Below, in pieces: positions 60,492-64,000 of a stretch of 64,000 nucleotides of DNA. The notes under the pieces were generated by a model. The model had not been told where the DNA came from. It worked only from the letters and a program-made list of their open reading frames with translations, and did not search any database. Location of the stretch: contig PBWR01000013.1 in assembly GCA_002727315.1 (NCBI GenBank), positions 1 through 64,000 of the forward strand. The letters run 5' to 3'. A program made the position numbers and the translations under genes. How positions within the stretch are numbered: the first letter of the stretch is position 1; each line of letters starts with the position of its first letter. The stretch comes from Alphaproteobacteria bacterium (GTDB lineage: Bacteria; Pseudomonadota; Alphaproteobacteria; UBA6615).

Positions 60492-60986
60492 ATGCCCATT
60501 TCCCATCTAGAGCATTTCCTAGTTGTCGCCCAGGATTATGAGGCGACGGTGCAGTGGTACATCGACAATCTCGGTTTCGAGAAGGGGCCGCATCCAGATT
60601 TCGGTGTCGATGTGGAAGTGACCTGGCTCTATCTAGGGGATCGCGACGTCATTCACGTGGTGCCGCCGCGCCCGGACGACGACCTCCGCCCGGCACCGGA
60701 CCCGGACGCGACGCCGGAGGAGATCGCGCAGGGCAGCAGGCCGATCCACCATATTGCGTTCCGGGCGGCCAACCGGGTCGAGATGACCAATCGTTTCAAG
60801 GAACGCGGCGTGATCTATCTCGAACAGCAGGCCAGCAAGGAAGATCTCTACCAGGTCTTCGTCCGCGACCCAAACGGCATCACGGTCGAGCTCAATTTCC
60901 CCGCCGAGGAGGCAGCCGACATAGAAGACCTGGCGCAGCTGGCGCTGCGGCCGGAGAATTGGAAGGACAAGGCACCCACCGGGTAG
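60492..60986 (+). CDS. VOC family protein (glyoxalase/extradiol dioxygenase fold)
   Basis: 164 residues, one VOC domain. Metal-ligand positions are seen in SHLEHFLVVAQDYEATVQWYIDN (first part), PIHHIAFRA and the late Glu in ITVELNFP. It has the IDNLGF and FVRDPNGI motifs. Such proteins act as dioxygenases, isomerases or resistance factors; assignment is not possible. GAGGATC precedes the ATG. Confidence 0.85.
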   Translation: MPISHLEHFLVVAQDYEATVQWYIDNLGFEKGPHPDFGVDVEVTWLYLGDRDVIHVVPPRPDDDLRPAPDPDATPEEIAQGSRPIHHIAFRAANRVEMTNRFKERGVIYLEQQASKEDLYQVFVRDPNGITVELNFPAEEAADIEDLAQLALRPENWKDKAPTG

Positions 60987-61042
60987 GCGGATTTCCCGCG
61001 ATGGTCTCTGGCATGGTGGAGCACGTGCGCTAGAGTGGTGGG

Positions 61043-62023
61043 ATGTTGAAACTTTCCGTTCTCGACCTTGCCTATATCGGCGAAGGCTTCAAGCCCGCCG
61101 ACGCCCTGGCCAATGCCCTGGACCTGGCGCGTCATGCGGAGGCAGCCGGCTACACCCGATTCTGGTTGGCCGAACATCACAATCTCGCGGGTATCGCCAG
61201 CGCCGCCACGGCCGTCTGTATCGGGCATGTCGCCGGCGGCACAAATACGATCCGCGTTGGCGCCGGGGGCATCATGCTGCCGAACCATTCACCGATGGTG
61301 ATTGCCGAACAGTTCGGCACCCTGGCGACCCTGTATCCCGACCGTATCGATCTGGGCCTGGGCCGCGCGCCGGGAACCGACATGCACACGCTGAACGCGT
61401 TGCGACGTGGCCCGGAATCATCCGAGCATTTCCCCCAGGACGTGCTTGAACTGCAGGCTCTGCTTGGTCCGCCACGGGAGAACCAGACGATCCACGCGAT
61501 CCCGGGCGAGGACACGAATGTGCCGCTTTGGATCCTGGGATCGAGCCTGTTCGGCGCCCAGCTGGCCGCGATGCTGGGGCTGCCCTACGCCTTTGCCTCG
61601 CACTTTGCGCCCCAGGCGCTTATGCAGGCGGTTTCGATCTACCGCGAGAAGTTCGAGCCCTCGGCGCAGTTGGACGAACCCTATGTCATGATTGGCTGCA
61701 ACGCTGTTGTTGCCGACACCGAGGATGAGGCGAAGCGGCTGTTCACCACTCCGCAGCAGCAGTTCACTCGCATGGTGCGTGGCAACCGCGGCCAACTTCC
61801 GCCGCCAGTCGATGACATCGAGACCTTCTGGTCGCCGATGGAGAAGGCCCAGGCCTCCTCGATGCTGGGCTGTTCGTTTCATGGCTCGGCGGCGACGATC
61901 CGCGACAAGCTGGAACCGCTGATCGAGGCTACTGGCGCCGATGAGTTGATGGTCGCGGCGGCGATCTGGGATCACCCGGCGCGCGTGCGATCCTACGAAC
62001 TGCTGGCTGAGACAATGGGCTAG
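61043..62023 (+). CDS. LLM-class flavin-dependent oxidoreductase, MsnO8-like
   Basis: 326 residues. It shows [52 protein letters not shown] and [19 protein letters not shown]. These identify the MsnO8/luciferase-like subgroup of TIGR03558 type. It follows the VOC gene by 56 bp. Substrate unknown. Confidence 0.9.
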   Translation: MLKLSVLDLAYIGEGFKPADALANALDLARHAEAAGYTRFWLAEHHNLAGIASAATAVCIGHVAGGTNTIRVGAGGIMLPNHSPMVIAEQFGTLATLYPDRIDLGLGRAPGTDMHTLNALRRGPESSEHFPQDVLELQALLGPPRENQTIHAIPGEDTNVPLWILGSSLFGAQLAAMLGLPYAFASHFAPQALMQAVSIYREKFEPSAQLDEPYVMIGCNAVVADTEDEAKRLFTTPQQQFTRMVRGNRGQLPPPVDDIETFWSPMEKAQASSMLGCSFHGSAATIRDKLEPLIEATGADELMVAAAIWDHPARVRSYELLAETMG

Positions 62024-62301
62024 CGCGGATTGAGCGAAGCCGATGCGATCCGGCAGGAGTGGAGCAACAGAAAGTCGGAGATCGCTATCGGGATCGAGCG
62101 GCAGAGCGTTTTGCAGGCGGGAAGGGCCGCGGCGGTGATTTCGACAATATTCGAGCTGCGCTTATGCAGCAGGTTTGCGGCATCGTGTCACTTGTCTGCG
62201 AAACCGTGGGAAGGGGCCGATTGGGACCTGTATAATCTTGTGACAGTGTCATTGATCGCCGGTTCTCCCGCGTGTAGGCACCGGAGGGCGAGGAAAAGGC
62301 G

Positions 62302-62397
62302 TTGATATTGTTCGTCATTGTTGGCGAGTTTCCCGAGGCCGAATATACCGAGGACGCGCATCGCATCATTGCCGAGTACGACGCGTTCCAAACTTAG
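62302..62397 (+). CDS. short ORF or relic in the LLM-CMD gap
   Basis: In the 475-bp gap before the CMD gene, a TTG start with GAGGAAAAGG upstream gives 31 residues (LFVIVGEFPEAEYTEDAHR and so on). After its TAG the same frame continues coding-like (AAARLRDDGFQNRISTVV), so it may be a gene remnant with a nonsense mutation. No family recognised. Nothing else was seen in 62024-62498. Confidence 0.25.
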   Translation: MILFVIVGEFPEAEYTEDAHRIIAEYDAFQT

Positions 62398-62498
62398 GCG
62401 GCCGCGCGGCTGCGCGACGACGGGTTTCAGAATAGGATTTCCACCGTGGTCCCCGATCGCGGGCCAGCAACTGACGCTAGAAAACAGGATGTCTCCAG

Positions 62499-62930
62499 AT
62501 GACAAAGAAGACGAAGAAGGGTGCCCCGATCCCGCCGGACGCGGAGCGTCGCGGCACAATGTTGTGGAACGAGGCATTCACGCGAGGCATCGCCGACCAG
62601 CTTGAAGCCTGGGACCCGGAGTTCAACGAGCTGTTCATGAACTTCGTCTATGGCGGGCTCTATGACCGGGATGTGCTAGATCACAAGACGCGAGAGCTCT
62701 GCGCAATCGCCGCCTGCGTCATGGCCAATGCGCAGCCGCAGCTTCGCACCCATCTGTTCGCGGCGGCGAATTGCGGTGCGACGAAGCGCGAGATGATGGA
62801 GGTGATCCTCCAGATGACGGTCTATTGCGGCGCGCCCTACATGCTGCAGGCGGCCCGAATCGCCCAGCAAGAAGTGTTCCCGGCCATCGATGTGGGCGAA
62901 ACCTCACCGCCGCCCTACAAGGCCGACTGA
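62499..62930 (+). CDS. carboxymuconolactone decarboxylase family protein
   Basis: 143 residues, all-helical CMD/AhpD fold. The pattern has a NFVYGGLYDR helix, ELCAIAACVMANAQPQLRTH with the conserved Glu and His, and GATKREMMEVILQMTVYCGAPYM. The AhpD CxxC is not present, so peroxidase function is not expected; a decarboxylase or scaffold role fits. It is followed by the enoyl-CoA hydratase gene. Confidence 0.88.
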   Translation: MTKKTKKGAPIPPDAERRGTMLWNEAFTRGIADQLEAWDPEFNELFMNFVYGGLYDRDVLDHKTRELCAIAACVMANAQPQLRTHLFAAANCGATKREMMEVILQMTVYCGAPYMLQAARIAQQEVFPAIDVGETSPPPYKAD

Positions 62931-63026
62931 GCACTGAGGTCGCGGGCGCGAAAAATATCGACGCACCGCTTGCGGACAGCGGTGTGCGCATTATTGTCGC
63001 GGGGATCATTCAACCGGGGAACTTCC

Positions 63027-63815
63027 ATGACGACTGACCGGATCATCAGCCGACGCGATGGCGCGATCGGGCATATCACCTTCAACAATCCCGAGCGCCA
63101 CAATGCCATGTCGCTCGATATGTGGCGCGACGGGACGGCGGCGATCCGTGAGTGCTGTGACGCGGGCGATGTGCGCGCGATTGTGCTGACGGGGGCTGGC
63201 GAGAAGGCTTTCGTGGCCGGTGCTGACATTTCCAAGTTTGGCCAGGAGCGCAACTCCGCCGATGCGGTGGCTGAATATGCCGCCGCCGTGGCGGAATTCC
63301 AGGAGACACTGACCCACGCGCCGATGCCGACGATTGCGCGCATCGGGGGCTATGCGATCGGCGGTGGGCTTGCGATCGCGTTATGCTGTGACATCCGCAT
63401 TGCCTCTGACGATTCCCGTTTCGCCGTACCGGCCGCCAAGCTCGGCCTCGGCTATGCTGCGTCGGGCATCGAGCGCCTGATGCAGATTGTCGGACCTTCC
63501 TTCGCCATGGAGATCTTCTACACGGCTCGTCAGTTCGATGCCGCCGAGGCGCTGACCATGGGTCTGGTGAACCGGGTGGTGCCGCGCGTGGAACTTTCGA
63601 CCTATTGCGACGACTATGTTGCACGCATTGCCGGGAACGCGCCGCTGACGATCCGGGCGGTAAAGACGGCCGTGCAGGAAAACCTGAAGGCGCCGGTCGA
63701 CCGTGACATAGAACTGTGCGCCGAACAGGTCGCGGCCTGTTTTGCTAGCCAGGATTATGTCGAGGGTCGCACGGCCTTTGCGGAAAAGCGCAAACCGGTC
63801 TTCACCGGGACATAG
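63027..63815 (+). CDS. enoyl-CoA hydratase/isomerase family protein
   Basis: 262 residues, crotonase fold. The oxyanion-hole segments are FVAGADISKFG and IGGGLAIALCCDIRIAS. The two glutamates of typical hydratases (in the GGGxELA and QPExxLG motifs) are replaced here (GGGLAIAL, VPAAKLGLGY). It is therefore more likely an isomerase, decarboxylase or other crotonase-type activity than a standard enoyl-CoA hydratase. GGGGAAC precedes the ATG at 63027, the start directly before TTDRIISRRDG. Confidence 0.88.
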   Translation: MTTDRIISRRDGAIGHITFNNPERHNAMSLDMWRDGTAAIRECCDAGDVRAIVLTGAGEKAFVAGADISKFGQERNSADAVAEYAAAVAEFQETLTHAPMPTIARIGGYAIGGGLAIALCCDIRIASDDSRFAVPAAKLGLGYAASGIERLMQIVGPSFAMEIFYTARQFDAAEALTMGLVNRVVPRVELSTYCDDYVARIAGNAPLTIRAVKTAVQENLKAPVDRDIELCAEQVAACFASQDYVEGRTAFAEKRKPVFTGT

Positions 63816-63830
63816 ATACGCGGCAGCGGT

Positions 63831-64000
63831 CTAGCCGTTAGCAACGTACTTACACAGCACCCCAGCCTCGCGTTCGGTCTCGCGAATCCGGCTTTTGACC
63901 ACATCTCCGATCGAGACAATTCCGACCAGGGCATCGTGCTTCATCACTGTAAGTTGCACCAATGGACCGGTGCCGTGTTCGCGCCGGGCCATCCGTGGCG
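63831..64000 (-). CDS. CBS-domain protein, C-terminal end (5' part outside window)
   Basis: Reading leftward from the window edge gives TVMKHDALVGIVSIGDVVKSRI followed by a Glu-rich helix and KYVANG before TAG (63831-63833). This is the end of a second CBS motif in a short tandem-CBS protein. The start lies beyond the right edge. Such proteins sense adenosyl ligands. Confidence 0.8.
   Translation of the reverse strand, partial: PRMARREHGTGPLVQLTVMKHDALVGIVSIGDVVKSRIRETEREAGVLCKYVANG

Noticed and set aside
1-64000. CRISPR array
   Set aside because: No regularly spaced short repeats with unique spacers were seen; the only tandem array is the coding 48-bp repeat of znuA.

Overview
The window is dense, GC-rich bacterial chromosome with short intergenic gaps and many stop/start overlaps. 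Gene content points to an alphaproteobacterium, probably a free-living Rhodospirillales-like marine or soil heterotroph: a TRAP transporter, four luciferase-like flavin (LLM) proteins, four EamA exporters, NnrU, an IalB-like protein, and the order yggT-folD. The lineage is inferred from gene content and order, not from a marker gene.

Left part (1-9.9 kb): a zinc-uptake locus with znuA (cut by the window edge) divergent from znuC-znuB-zur, with Zur-box-like palindromes between them. It is followed by an ACMSD-like amidohydrolase, a complete TRAP transporter (dctP-dctQ-dctM) and a divergent long amidase. From 9.9 to 19 kb the genes look catabolic: a two-component flavin monooxygenase with its reductase, a cupin, a hydroxyacyl-CoA-type dehydrogenase, an old-yellow-enzyme reductase, a fusion of a 2-hydroxychromene-2-carboxylate isomerase-like domain with a PaaI-type thioesterase, and tandem paralogues of the 4-oxalocrotonate decarboxylase / 2-oxopentenoate hydratase family.

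Middle part (19-48.9 kb): mostly housekeeping genes. These include Bax-inhibitor-like yccA; a YbbA/YbbP exporter divergent from tesA and followed by a CDP-alcohol phosphatidyltransferase homologue that has lost its catalytic aspartates; thpR; a sirtuin; a UDG-family protein; a metallopeptidase; phhB; SDRs; tandem EamA transporters; succinyl-CoA:3-ketoacid CoA-transferase subunits; rlmN; argG; folD and yggT. Several relics lie among them: two class III nucleotide cyclase remnants and the C-terminal half of a DUF167 (YggU) gene sitting between yggT and folD.

Right part (48.9-64 kb): a tRNA-Ala(CGC) marks the edge of a roughly 9 kb accessory island. The tRNA 3' end, its flank and its terminator recur as degenerate direct repeats near 53.7 and 57.8 kb. 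The second and third copies also carry the same 169-bp 3' end of an endonuclease/exonuclease/phosphatase-like gene (about 90% identical). The repeats bound two modules. Module one has a NodU/CmcH-type carbamoyltransferase and an FG-GAP protein split by an in-frame stop. Module two has a DCC thiol oxidoreductase, a pseudoazurin, an LLM protein, DUF3429, DUF2256 and DUF427. No integrase is visible. After the island the chromosome resumes with small catabolic genes (PPOX, amidohydrolase, NIPSNAP, VOC, LLM, CMD, enoyl-CoA hydratase family) and the end of a CBS-domain protein.

The most noteworthy observations are the repeat-bounded island, the isomerase-thioesterase fusion, the catalytically disabled CDP-alcohol phosphatidyltransferase homologue beside YbbAP, and the series of freshly decaying genes.
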